From Candidatus Sulfopaludibacter sp. SbA3 (GTDB lineage: Bacteria > Acidobacteriota > Vicinamibacteria > Vicinamibacterales > UBA2999): a stretch of 64,000 nt of DNA. The stretch is taken from positions 1-64,000 of the forward strand of contig CAMDNQ010000011.1 in assembly GCA_945903265.1 (NCBI GenBank), in the 5' to 3' direction. The position numbers and the translations under genes were made by a program. The notes under the pieces are model-generated. The model was not told the origin of the DNA. It worked only from the letters and a program-made list of their open reading frames with translations, and did no database searches. Below are positions 19,137-26,827 of the stretch, in pieces (the stretch's first letter is position 1; the number at the start of each line of letters is the position of its first letter).

Positions 19137-19540
19137 GAAACCTGCCTCGTCGCAGAGCGCATGCTTCAGCGTGCGCGTTGCTCGCGGTGACACTGACAAC
19201 AATCGGCATTGCGCAGGCGCAGAACGCGCCCGCGCCGAAGCCGGCCGCACCGGCGGCCGCCCCCGCCGGCAAGATTGACAACGGCGGCGTGCTGTTCAAG
19301 AAGGTCGGCTGCTATCAGTGCCACGCGAACGAGGCACAAGGCGGCCTGTCGGGCCCGCGTATCGGCCCGGCGCTATTCCCCTGGGCACGCTTCCTGGACT
19401 ACACCCGCAAGCCGAGCGGCGAGATGCCGCCCTACTCGGCGAAGGTCCTCACCGACCAGGATGTCGCCGACATCTACGCCTGGGTCAACGCCCGGCCGCG
19501 TCCACCCGCCGTCAATTCCCTGCCGCAGCTGGCGCCGTAG
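19133..19540 (+). CDS. Secreted monoheme cytochrome c
   Basis: 135 residues; the ATG at 19133 overlaps the stop codon of the ThDP enzyme (ATGA). Signal peptide about 1-30 (ending IAQAQ), Ala/Pro-rich linker, then a small cytochrome c domain with heme motif CYQCH (C60, C63, H64), GPRIGP, and a plausible axial Met M98 in SGEMPPY. Probably a periplasmic electron carrier serving the coupled enzyme. Codons 7-14 of the leader (RRAHASAC) are encoded by a REP-like palindrome (19152-19176). Confidence 0.85.
   Translation: MRNLPRRRAHASACALLAVTLTTIGIAQAQNAPAPKPAAPAAAPAGKIDNGGVLFKKVGCYQCHANEAQGGLSGPRIGPALFPWARFLDYTRKPSGEMPPYSAKVLTDQDVADIYAWVNARPRPPAVNSLPQLAP
19152..19176. repeat. REP-like palindrome inside cytochrome leader
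   Basis: The stem GCGCATGCT/AGCGTGCGC (one G-T pair) with CTTCAG at the tip lies at 19157-19176, preceded by GCAGA. It matches the unit at 39871-39894 almost throughout, but here it is translated as part of the signal peptide. Confidence 0.65.
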
Positions 19541-19549
19541 CAGGCGCCC

Positions 19550-21061
19550 ATGACTCCGTACGAAGAGCTGATCGCGCATACCCGCGAGACGTACCTGCTG
19601 GCGGCCACCGGCGAGCTCCTGCAGTGGGACCAGGAGACGATGCTGCCGCCAGGCGGGATCGCACATCGCAGCCGGCAGCTCGGACAGATTGCCGGCCTTG
19701 TGCACGAACGCGCGACGACGCCGCGCGTCGGCGAGCTGATCGCCGCCTCTGAGGCGATCCGCGAGCTGAGCGCGGATCCCGCGTCCGATTCGGCCGTCAA
19801 CCTGCGCGAGCTGCGGCGCGACTACGACCGTGCGACAAAAATCCCCGCCGCTCTCGCGCGCGAGAAGGCGGAAGTCGCCGCCACCTCGCAGCACGCATGG
19901 GTCGAGGCGCGTGAGAAATCCGACTTCTCGCTGTTCCGCCCGTTCCTCGAAAAGAACCTCGAGCTCGCACGCAAGACTGCGGAGTGCTACGGCTGGCCGG
20001 CGGATGGCGAACCGTGGGACGCGCTTGCCGAAGATTTCGAGCCGGGCATGACGGCCGCGGGCGTCAGTCGCGTCTTCGTGCCGCTGCGCGAGAGTCTTCG
20101 CAAGCTGCTTGGCGAGCTGATGGCCGGAGGCCGTCGTCCGGCGCGTCCTTTCGAGAAGATCGTCATGCCGCTTGCCGCACAGCAGGCGTTCGTGCGGCAT
20201 GTCGCAGAGCGCATCGGGTTCGACTTCTCACGCGGCCGTCTCGACGTCTCGGCGCATCCGTTCTGCTCGGGCCACGATCCGGGCGACATCCGGCTGACGA
20301 CGCGCTATCGCGACAACCGTGTAGGCGATGCGCTGTCGTCGGTGATGCATGAAGCGGGTCACGGGATGTATCACCAGGGTCTGCGGCCGGATCACGGCGG
20401 CACGCCGCTCGGGCAGCCGGCGTCGCTCGGCATCAACGAGAGCCAGAGCCGGACGTGGGAAAACCAGGTTGGACGATCCGAGCCGTTCTGGCGCTGGTGC
20501 CACGGAGAGCTCCCTCGATTCTTTGGCGACGCGGCGGCCGGGGTCTCTGTTGAAGAACTCTATGCCGGCGTGAACGTCGTCGGACCGTCACTCATTCGCG
20601 TCGAGGCCGACGAAGTTACCTACAACCTGCACATCATGGTGCGGTTCGAGCTGGAGCGCGCGCTCATGGCCGGCGACCTCGCCGCGGCGGATCTGCCCGC
20701 GGAATGGAACCGCCGCTACAAGGAATATCTCGACGTCGTCGTGCCGAACGACGCGCAGGGTTGCATGCAGGACGTGCACTGGTCGATGGGCGCGTTTGGC
20801 TACTTCCCCACCTATACGCTGGGGAATCTCTACGCGGCGCAGTTCTTCGAGAAGGCGTTGGCCGACCTGCCGGGCCTGACCGATGCGTTCGCCGCCGGCG
20901 ATTTCTCAGGTCTGAAGCGGTGGCTCAATCAGAACATCCACGCGCACGGAAACCGCTACCGGCCTGCCGACCTCTGCCAGCGAGTCACTGGGAAGCCGCT
21001 CTCGCCGGAACCGCTGCTCAAATACCTCGCGGCGAAGCTCAAACCGCTTTACGGCGTTTGA
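19550..21061 (+). CDS. M32 family metallocarboxypeptidase (carboxypeptidase Taq type)
   Basis: 503 residues, normal for the M32 family, which removes C-terminal residues from peptides using zinc or cobalt. The metal site HEAGH is at 267-271, with the third ligand in INESQSRTWEN shortly after. Other family blocks are LLQWDQETMLPPGG near the N terminus, HPFCSGHDPGDIRLTTRY and EADEVTYNLHIMVRFELE. No signal peptide, so cytosolic. It starts 9 bp after the cytochrome stop codon and may be cotranscribed. Confidence 0.93.
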   Translation: MTPYEELIAHTRETYLLAATGELLQWDQETMLPPGGIAHRSRQLGQIAGLVHERATTPRVGELIAASEAIRELSADPASDSAVNLRELRRDYDRATKIPAALAREKAEVAATSQHAWVEAREKSDFSLFRPFLEKNLELARKTAECYGWPADGEPWDALAEDFEPGMTAAGVSRVFVPLRESLRKLLGELMAGGRRPARPFEKIVMPLAAQQAFVRHVAERIGFDFSRGRLDVSAHPFCSGHDPGDIRLTTRYRDNRVGDALSSVMHEAGHGMYHQGLRPDHGGTPLGQPASLGINESQSRTWENQVGRSEPFWRWCHGELPRFFGDAAAGVSVEELYAGVNVVGPSLIRVEADEVTYNLHIMVRFELERALMAGDLAAADLPAEWNRRYKEYLDVVVPNDAQGCMQDVHWSMGAFGYFPTYTLGNLYAAQFFEKALADLPGLTDAFAAGDFSGLKRWLNQNIHAHGNRYRPADLCQRVTGKPLSPEPLLKYLAAKLKPLYGV

Positions 21062-21065
21062 TCAA

Positions 21066-21100
21066 ACCACGAAGGACACGAAGACCACGAAGGTACGAAG
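21066..21100. repeat. ACGAAG nonamer repeat (single arm)
   Basis: Units ACCACGAAG, GACACGAAG, ACCACGAAG and GTACGAAG follow one another directly after the M32 stop codon and before the VWFA gene. This corresponds to one arm of the palindromes at 26742-26826 and 31967-32053. Confidence 0.75.
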
Positions 21101-21110
21101 ACTGCAGATA

Positions 21111-22073
21111 ATGACCTCCGTGCCGACAAAACGCCTCTTTCTGTCCGGCTTTCTGGCCGTCTGTGTCCTCGGCGGTGTGCACGTGGCCGGTCAGCAGCCG
21201 ACCTTCCGCGGCGCCGGCGATGCGGTCCGCGTGTTCGTCACCGTCACCGATCGTGACGGCCGGCTCGTCACGAATCTCACACAGGACAAGTTCGAGATCA
21301 GGGACGAGGGCAAGCCGCAGCCAATCACGCTGTTCGACAACTCTCCCCGGCCCATCCGGCTCATCGTCATGCTGGACGTGTCCGGCAGCATGGAAGGCAA
21401 CCTGCCGTTGCTGCGTGCCGCCTCCGAGCAGCTCTTCATGCGGCTTCGACCCGACGATGCGGCGCGTGTCGGCTCGTTTGGGCGTGAGGTCGTGATCAGC
21501 GAGGAATTTACGCGCGATACGGCGCAGCTCCGGCGCGCGCTGCCGGAGTTCATCGCTACCGACTCGCCCACGCCGCTCTGGCGCGCAATTGACGAATCGC
21601 TCGATGTGTTCGAAGGCGGGAGTGACGAACGTCCTGTGATCCTTGTGCTCAGCGACGGCAAGGACAGCGGTCCGATCAGTTTTCGCCAGAACAATTCGAG
21701 CCAGGTCGAAGTCATCGATCGCGCGCGCGAAGAGGACGTGATGATTTACGGCATCGGGATGCGCAGCCGGAGCGCGCGGCCCCAGATGCCCGGGCTCGGC
21801 CCCGGCGGGCTGCAGGCGATGATGGTGGCCGACCTGCCCGATCCGGGCCTCGCGCGCGTCGCGGAAGAGACGGGCGGCGGCTACGCGGAGATTCGCTTCG
21901 GCCAGGACCTCGGCGCCGCGTTTGCCCATGTCGCGGACGAACTCCACAGCCAGTACCTGCTTGGATTCGAGCCGCCACGACGCGACGGCAAACGCCACGA
22001 TCTCGACGTCCGCGTCAGCGAGCGGGGACTCACCCCTCGCGCGCGTAAGAGCTACGTCGCGCCGAAAGAGTAG
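21111..22073 (+). CDS. Acidobacterial VWFA-related protein
   Basis: 320 residues with a signal peptide (about 1-28). The beta-sandwich-like N-terminal part (VFVTVTDRDGRLVTNLTQDKF) precedes a von Willebrand A domain. Its metal-ion site begins DVSGSM (D89, S91, S93) and continues with a Thr region near TDSPTP and VLSDGKDSG. This arrangement matches the VWFA-related family expanded in Acidobacteriota. Probably periplasmic or surface adhesion/scaffold; ligand unknown. The leader contains ACGAAG nonamers, and there is no strong Shine-Dalgarno. Confidence 0.88.
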   Translation: MTSVPTKRLFLSGFLAVCVLGGVHVAGQQPTFRGAGDAVRVFVTVTDRDGRLVTNLTQDKFEIRDEGKPQPITLFDNSPRPIRLIVMLDVSGSMEGNLPLLRAASEQLFMRLRPDDAARVGSFGREVVISEEFTRDTAQLRRALPEFIATDSPTPLWRAIDESLDVFEGGSDERPVILVLSDGKDSGPISFRQNNSSQVEVIDRAREEDVMIYGIGMRSRSARPQMPGLGPGGLQAMMVADLPDPGLARVAEETGGGYAEIRFGQDLGAAFAHVADELHSQYLLGFEPPRRDGKRHDLDVRVSERGLTPRARKSYVAPKE

Positions 22074-22083
22074 GCGGCAGTCC

Positions 22084-22104
22084 CTAGTCTTTAGTCTCTA
22101 GTCC
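22084..22104. repeat. Heptad repeat array, YTAGTCY type (EamA stop)
   Basis: CTAGTCT, TTAGTCT and CTAGTCC lie head to tail. The first unit contains the EamA stop codon (minus strand TAG at 22086-22084), and the last residues GLETKD are encoded by the array. Confidence 0.7.
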
Positions 22105-22836
22105 TTGCTGGCCCACGTAGACGCCCGCGAGGACGAGCGCTCCGCCGATCGCCACCCAGACGCCGAACGGCTCGTCGAGCATCGGCACCGCGAGCGCCAG
22201 CGTGGCGAGCGGCTCCAGATAGAGATACATTCCGGCGCGCGCCGCCCCCAGCTTCGCGACGCCGTGCTGCCAGAACCACTGTCCCAGCACCGACCCCGCA
22301 ACCGCGAGATAGAGCAGCGACGCCAGGCCGCGTCCCGACAGCGACAGTATCCGTTCGCTGTCGAACGCGGCGATGAACGGCACCGCGATGCAGATCGCCG
22401 CGGCCATGGAAATGCCCAGTGTCACCACCAGCGGGTCGCGCCGCGTGACCACGTTCCTGGTCGTCACCGTGTACAGCGCCCACGTCAACGTCGACGCGAG
22501 GATCATCCAGTCGCCCACGCTCCGCACCCACCCGAGATCGGCGGGATTGCCGCGCGAGACGAGCACCACGATGCCGAGCGTCGCGATCGCGATGCCGCCG
22601 GCGATGCCGCGCCCGATCCGCTCGCGCAACACCGCCCACGACAGCAGCGCCAGCGTCAGAGGCGTGAACGCGATGATCCAGCCGGTATTCGTCGCGGTCG
22701 TGGCGCGAAGCCCGGTGAGTTGCAGGACGAAATGAAACGCAAAGATGCCGCCGGCCGCGCCGATGGGTACCCAGTCCGCGCGCGAGAGCTCGAATGGTGT
22801 CCGGCGGACCGCGAGGATGACGATGAGCAGCGGCAA
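22084..22836 (-). CDS. EamA/DMT-family transporter with disturbed 5' end
   Basis: 250 residues from the first usable start (TTG at 22836), with about nine membrane helices and two EamA repeats (NTGWIIAFTPLTLALLSWAVL, GMYLYLEPLATLALAVPML). The family normally has 10 helices and about 290-300 residues. The missing first helix (LLLLAAVTLWGWTFIATKIL) is encoded in frame just upstream, back to an ATG at 22980 that overlaps the nitrilase stop as ATGA. However, codon 4 after that ATG is TAA (22971-22969), and no ATG, GTG or TTG lies between it and 22836. So the gene is either 5'-broken or uses a non-standard start. Probable metabolite exporter of the inner membrane. Confidence 0.75.
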   Translation of the reverse strand: MPLLIVILAVRRTPFELSRADWVPIGAAGGIFAFHFVLQLTGLRATTATNTGWIIAFTPLTLALLSWAVLRERIGRGIAGGIAIATLGIVVLVSRGNPADLGWVRSVGDWMILASTLTWALYTVTTRNVVTRRDPLVVTLGISMAAAICIAVPFIAAFDSERILSLSGRGLASLLYLAVAGSVLGQWFWQHGVAKLGAARAGMYLYLEPLATLALAVPMLDEPFGVWVAIGGALVLAGVYVGQQGLETKD

Positions 22837-22976
22837 GGCGATCGCCAGCCGCAGCGCGAAGATCTCGACCGGACCCAGCTCGTCGAGCAGGATCTTCGTC
22901 GCGATGAACGTCCAGCCCCAGAGGGTGACGGCAGCGAGAAGGAGTAAATGCGGACCGATTACCGGATCTTACGCGG

Positions 22977-23707
22977 TCATGACCGGAGGCGCGACGCGAG
23001 CAGTCCCGTCGCTTCGGCAAGGTCGATGTCGGCAACCAGCAACCCGGCTTTGCCGTACGGCTGCCAGGCGAGCACGGTTCCATTCGGACGGATGATGGCG
23101 GATGTCGTCGCCGATCCTTCGCTGGCGCAGTTCACCGTGGCAAAGAACACGGTGTTCTCGGCGGCGCGGCAGAGCGCCGCTTTTTCATGAAAGGTGTTCG
23201 CGGGATCTGCGAACGCGCTCGGACGATGACCGCTGGGCTCGGCTTCGTGCAGGTGCGGGTGAAAGACGACCTGCGCACCGTTCCCGGCGGCCCATCGCAC
23301 GGTCTCGGGATAGCGCCAGCCCTCGTGACAGATGGCGACGCCGAACGTCAGCGGCCCCGAGGTGAAGAGCTCCCGTCCTGAGCCGGGCACGTACGTCTCG
23401 TCCTCCGACGGATCGAGCTGCACCTTGTCCTGAAACCCCGCCTTCGTGCCGTCGCGGTTGATGACGAGCGCCGAGATCATCACGCCCTCATCAACGACCC
23501 GCTCGGTGCCCAGGCGCGCTGCAGGAACATCTGGTCGGGCGGCGGCACCGTCGCGCCCATCAACCGGTGGCCCGGCACGTACGCTTCGGGAAAGCAGAGG
23601 ATGTCGGCGTTCGCGTGACCCGCGTCTTCGATTGCCGCGACCGCACGGGCCACGGAGTCGTCGGGAGAGGATGCGCGCACGATGTTCGCGAGAGCCACGC
23701 GGACCAT
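22977..23707 (-). pseudogene. Frameshifted nitrilase-superfamily amidohydrolase
   Basis: Two frames together spell a carbon-nitrogen hydrolase. Frame one (ATG 23707 to TGA 23480) gives VRVALANIVRAS...DILCFPEAYVPGHRL with catalytic E41, and reads off into LMRA. Frame two (to 22977) resumes with RLGTERVVDEG...ISALVINRDG, the Lys in GFQDKVQLDPSEDE and the Cys in GVAICHEGWRYPE. The helix normally lying between QRAWA and LGTERV (about 20 residues) is missing, so a deletion plus frameshift near 23500 is likely. All three catalytic residues survive but in different frames. A sequencing error could explain the frame change but not the missing residues. Confidence 0.75.
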
Positions 23708-23725
23708 GACATAGGATATTCGCCC

Positions 23726-24652
23726 ATGCTGAAACTCGCCATCGTCGCTGCTCTGCTCGCGTCCTCCTTCGCCAGCCTTCCGTACGCGCAGGCGCCTGTG
23801 CACCTCAACCGCATGATCGAGCGGCTGGCACAGGGACAGGTCGCCTTCGGCGTCAGCAACGAGGACATGTCGCTCGAGAACGCGCGGACGCTCGCGGCCG
23901 AGGATCTCGACTGGGTGTACATCGACTACGAGCATGCGCCGATGAACTTCGAGACGCTGCGGATGTTCCTCGTCGGCATGATCGATCGTGCCCATGCCGC
24001 GCGCACCGGCAGCGTGCAGCCGAAGGTCACGCCGCTCGCGCGCTTCGCGCCGTACGCCCGCGAAGGGGCGGAATGGCCGGTCAAGCAGGGTCTCGATCAG
24101 GGGCTGATGGGCGCGATCTTCAACAGCGTCGACAACCGCGAGCAGGCGCTGCGGCACGTACGCAGCATGCGCTATCCACAGCGGCGCGGCTCGCCGCGCA
24201 TGGAACCGCTTGGGCTGCGCGGGTCCGGTCCGGACAATGCGCTCTGGTTCTGGGGCATCCCAATGGCGGATTACATGCAGCGCGCCGACCTCTGGCCGCT
24301 GAATTCTTCCGGCGACCTGATCGCCATCATGATGATCGAGACGGCCGAGGGCGTGAAGAACGTCGATGCGATCGCGCAGGTGCCCGGCGTCGGCGGCTTT
24401 TATCTGGGAGCATCCGACCTCTCCAATTCAATGGGCGTCGCACCCAATGCGCCGGAAATCGAAGCCGCGATTCAAACAGTGCTCAAGGCGTGCCTCACGC
24501 ACAAGGTCGCGTGCGGCATCACGGCGAGCGCCGCCGACATGCCGCGGCGCGTCAAGGAAGGATTCAGGATTCTTGGCGGCGGCGGGATCACCGGCGGCCT
24601 GTCGGCAGCGGCCGACGCAGCCATTCGTGCAGGCCGCGCCGTCGCGAAATAG
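23726..24652 (+). CDS. Exported HpcH/HpaI-family aldolase
   Basis: 308 residues. The Sec signal peptide (LKLAIVAALLASSFASLPYAQ, cut near 22) is followed by a TIM-barrel class II pyruvate aldolase domain. Key residues are H70 in DYEHAPM, metal ligands E205 in MMIETAEGV and D231 in GASDLSNSMG, and a glycine-rich phosphate or carboxylate loop near the C terminus (GGGGITGG). HpaI-type aldolases cleave 4-hydroxy-2-oxo acids to pyruvate and an aldehyde, normally in the cytosol. Start taken at the ATG giving the leader; it diverges from the nitrilase across 18 bp. A periplasmic location is inferred from the leader. Confidence 0.87.
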   Translation: MLKLAIVAALLASSFASLPYAQAPVHLNRMIERLAQGQVAFGVSNEDMSLENARTLAAEDLDWVYIDYEHAPMNFETLRMFLVGMIDRAHAARTGSVQPKVTPLARFAPYAREGAEWPVKQGLDQGLMGAIFNSVDNREQALRHVRSMRYPQRRGSPRMEPLGLRGSGPDNALWFWGIPMADYMQRADLWPLNSSGDLIAIMMIETAEGVKNVDAIAQVPGVGGFYLGASDLSNSMGVAPNAPEIEAAIQTVLKACLTHKVACGITASAADMPRRVKEGFRILGGGGITGGLSAAADAAIRAGRAVAK

Positions 24653-24703
24653 TGCCTGGTGCCTTGTGCCAGGTGCCTAGTGCGTGCGTAGTGCCTGGTA
24701 CTT
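24651..24703. repeat. Heptad repeat array, NGTGCCN type (convergent junction)
   Basis: Units AGTGCCT, GGTGCCT, TGTGCCA, GGTGCCT, AGTGCGT, then four extra bases, AGTGCCT and GGTACTT. The array spans the whole gap between the aldolase stop codon (24650-24652) and the MBL stop codon (24702-24704), touching both. Confidence 0.8.
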
Positions 24704-25739
24704 AGAGACCGAGAAAATAGTCCCTGGTGGCGGTATCGAAGCAAATCGGCGATCGATAGAGCGGCGAGATCGTCCGTGTGTTCGGGAGCTCGTCGCGGAT
24801 CGCCATCGCCAGCGGATAGATCGGCATGTCGGGCCTCGCGCCGCCGCCTTCGTCATCATGGTGCGTCGGGATGACGTAGCGCGGCTTCGTCAGACGGATG
24901 ATCGGCAGCGACTCGTCGTTCTGCCGCGCGGCCAGAAACCGCCCCTGATACCCGACCATCGTCACATCGAGATTGCCGGTCTTCGCGATCATCTGCTTGA
25001 GGCCGTCGGTCGGCGGGCCGGCGGTGTCGGTATAGAGCAGCCTGAACCCGTTATCGAACGTGAACAGATAGGCATACGTGCCCGTCTGATCGATGCCCTG
25101 GCCGGGTCCGCTGCGATCGCCAATCGCCTCCCACTCCTTCTCTTCCTCCGGCGAGCGCGCGCGGATGATCTCCGCGAATGCCTTTTCGTACGCCGACATC
25201 GCCGTCTGTACCGCGGGGGGGCGCCCGGGGCTGTGGCGATAGAGGATCGGCTCGACGGTGAAGCCGTCGAACTTCACGACACCCGCGGTTGCGGCCGGCT
25301 TGATCTGCGCGTCCGGGATGCCCTGCGCCTTCAGGTAGTCGACGACCTGCGGACCGCCGTACACCGGCGCGCCGGTCTGCTTCGCCGCCGCGATGACGTC
25401 CCAGACGTGATCGCCATGGCCGTGGCCGATCATGATCGCGTTGGCACGCTTCGCGTCCGCGACGCGGAACCCGACGGGGCGCGCCGGTGCGGTGCGCGAC
25501 CAGGCCGCGTCGAGAAGGATGACCGTGCCGCGGTAACTCAATTCGTAGTTGGCAATGCCGAGCCAGCGGAGCGCGAGCACCGAGCGGCCGCGCGGCAGCG
25601 TGCCGCCCGCGGCACCTGGCGTCAGCGTCTGGCACGCGGGGTCAGCCGCGAGCGCGCCAGCCGTCCCCTGCGCCGCTGCGGGCGTGACAAACGTGGACGC
25701 CATGAACGCCGCCCCGACACATCCAAGAATCATTCGCAT
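24702..25739 (-). CDS. Secreted MBL-fold metallo-hydrolase
   Basis: 345 residues with a signal peptide about 1-24 (FVTPAAAQ). Metallo-beta-lactamase fold with the zinc motif HGHGDH in MIGHGHGDHVWD and later metal-binding candidates near LLYTDTAG and IPTHHDDEGGG, an UlaG-like pattern more than a true beta-lactamase. Probably a periplasmic phosphodiesterase or lactonase; substrate unknown. Convergent with the aldolase gene across heptad repeats. Confidence 0.82.
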   Translation of the reverse strand: MRMILGCVGAAFMASTFVTPAAAQGTAGALAADPACQTLTPGAAGGTLPRGRSVLALRWLGIANYELSYRGTVILLDAAWSRTAPARPVGFRVADAKRANAIMIGHGHGDHVWDVIAAAKQTGAPVYGGPQVVDYLKAQGIPDAQIKPAATAGVVKFDGFTVEPILYRHSPGRPPAVQTAMSAYEKAFAEIIRARSPEEEKEWEAIGDRSGPGQGIDQTGTYAYLFTFDNGFRLLYTDTAGPPTDGLKQMIAKTGNLDVTMVGYQGRFLAARQNDESLPIIRLTKPRYVIPTHHDDEGGGARPDMPIYPLAMAIRDELPNTRTISPLYRSPICFDTATRDYFLGL

Positions 25740-25810
25740 GTAGTGCCTTGTACAACGCCTTGACTTGCCCCGACAAGCCCGGTAGGTTCTCCCTCTACTG
25801 GAGGCGACTC

Positions 25811-26203
25811 ATGCCGTTGTCACATCTCCGCCGGGCCGCCGTTCTCGCGATCGTCCTCGCGGCGCCTGTCGCCGCGCACCATTCGCACAACAACTACGCC
25901 ATCGCGGAGTTCACCAATCTCGAAGGCGTCGTGAAGGAAGTGCACCTCATCAACCCCCATTCGTGGGTCTATGTCGAAGTGAAGGACGACAAAGGCGCCC
26001 CGCAGCTCTGGGCACTCGAGGCGACCGGACCGGGCGGACTTCAGCGCAACGGCATCAAGAAGGAAGACGTGCAGATCGGCGACAACGTGAAGGTGCGCTG
26101 CCACAAGCTGCGCGACGGGTCGCCGGGCTGCCTGCTGGGATTTCTGACGCCAAACCACGGCGACGCGGCGCGTGGCCATGGCGTGGAAAAAGAGTGGGAT
26201 TAG
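25811..26203 (+). CDS. Secreted DUF6152-family protein
   Basis: 130 residues. Signal peptide 1-21, mature protein beginning HHSHNNYAIAEF, then a beta-rich domain with LINPHSWVYVEV, ALEATGPGGLQRNG and VKVRCHKLRDG. The pattern (mature HHSF/HHSH, NPHxW, VEL/ALE) is that of DUF6152, function unknown; compare the paralogue at 54168. GGAGG at 25799-25804 fixes the ATG at 25811. The C terminus KEWD and the stop codon are encoded within the start of a GGGATCA heptad array. Confidence 0.82.
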   Translation: MPLSHLRRAAVLAIVLAAPVAAHHSHNNYAIAEFTNLEGVVKEVHLINPHSWVYVEVKDDKGAPQLWALEATGPGGLQRNGIKKEDVQIGDNVKVRCHKLRDGSPGCLLGFLTPNHGDAARGHGVEKEWD

Positions 26204-26237
26204 GGATCAGGGATCAGGGATCAGGGATCAGGGATCA
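26196..26237. repeat. Heptad repeat array, GGGATCA type (junction DUF6152/glcG)
   Basis: Six tandem units: GGGATTA once at 26196, then five exact GGGATCA units from 26203. It contains the TAG stop codon of the DUF6152 gene and ends 19 bp before the next start. Confidence 0.9.
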
Positions 26238-26255
26238 GACAAATTAGGAGGACAC

Positions 26256-26744
26256 GTGCGGTTCACAACTTCGGTTCTCGCTGCGGCGCTCGTCGCCGGC
26301 AGCACGGCTGGCCTTGGCGCGCAGGCGTTGACGCAGCGGAATATGTCGCTCGAGATCGCGCGGGCGCTGGCAGATGCATCGATGGCGTGCGCAAAGGCGG
26401 ACGGCTATGACGTCTCGGTGGCGGTCGTCGACCGCGCGGGCGACATGGTGGTGCTGATGCGAGGCAACCTGGCCAATCCACATAATGCCGAGCTCGCGCG
26501 CCGCAAGGCGTACACCGCCCGCACCTACGGCGTCTCGACGATGGAGTTCAGGAACCGGACGAACGGGACGGACCTGGCCGGGCAGCGTGAGCTGGTCGAC
26601 ATCATTCCGCTGGGCGGCGGATTGCCGGTGCTGATCGGAATGGAGCGGATCGGCGGGCTTGGGTTGAGCGGCGCGCCGACGCAGGAAGCGGACGACAAGT
26701 GCGCCCTGCAGGCGATCAAGGGCGCGGCGGCGCTACTCAAATAA
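26256..26744 (+). CDS. Secreted GlcG/HbpS-family protein
   Basis: 162 residues from a GTG preceded by TAGGAGG (26245-26251). Signal peptide about 1-22 (GSTAGLGAQ). The rest matches the GlcG/HbpS fold: LEIARALADASMACAKADG, VSVAVVDRAGDMVVLMR, ARRKAYTARTYGVST and LIGMERIGGLGLSGAPTQEADD. HbpS binds heme extracellularly; the role of GlcG relatives is unclear. Probably cotranscribed with the DUF6152 gene. Confidence 0.87.
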   Translation: MRFTTSVLAAALVAGSTAGLGAQALTQRNMSLEIARALADASMACAKADGYDVSVAVVDRAGDMVVLMRGNLANPHNAELARRKAYTARTYGVSTMEFRNRTNGTDLAGQRELVDIIPLGGGLPVLIGMERIGGLGLSGAPTQEADDKCALQAIKGAAALLK

Positions 26745-26826
26745 CCACGAAGCCACGAAGAAAAGGCCACGAAAACCCTTAAAGGGCTTCGTGGCCTTTT
26801 CTTCGTACCTTCGAGTCTTCGTGGTT
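26742..26826. terminator. ACGAAG-repeat palindrome between convergent genes
   Basis: Two complementary arms made of CCACGAAG-like units meet at ACCCTTAAAGGG (centre near 26781). The left arm begins AACCACGAAGCCACGAAG and the right arm ends TCTTCGTGGTT. It lies exactly between the glcG stop codon and the cytochrome stop codon, so it probably terminates both. Same design as 31967-32053. Confidence 0.7.
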
Positions 26827-26827
26827 C

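Noticed and set aside
17537-19540. Long plus-strand frame ending at the cytochrome stop codon
   Set aside because: Only its last 135 codons (from 19133) are real coding sequence. The earlier part is the +1 frame of the ThDP enzyme gene.
26196-26237. GGGATCA tandem units considered as a CRISPR array
   Set aside because: Units are 7 bp with no spacers and no cas genes nearby, so this is a simple tandem repeat.
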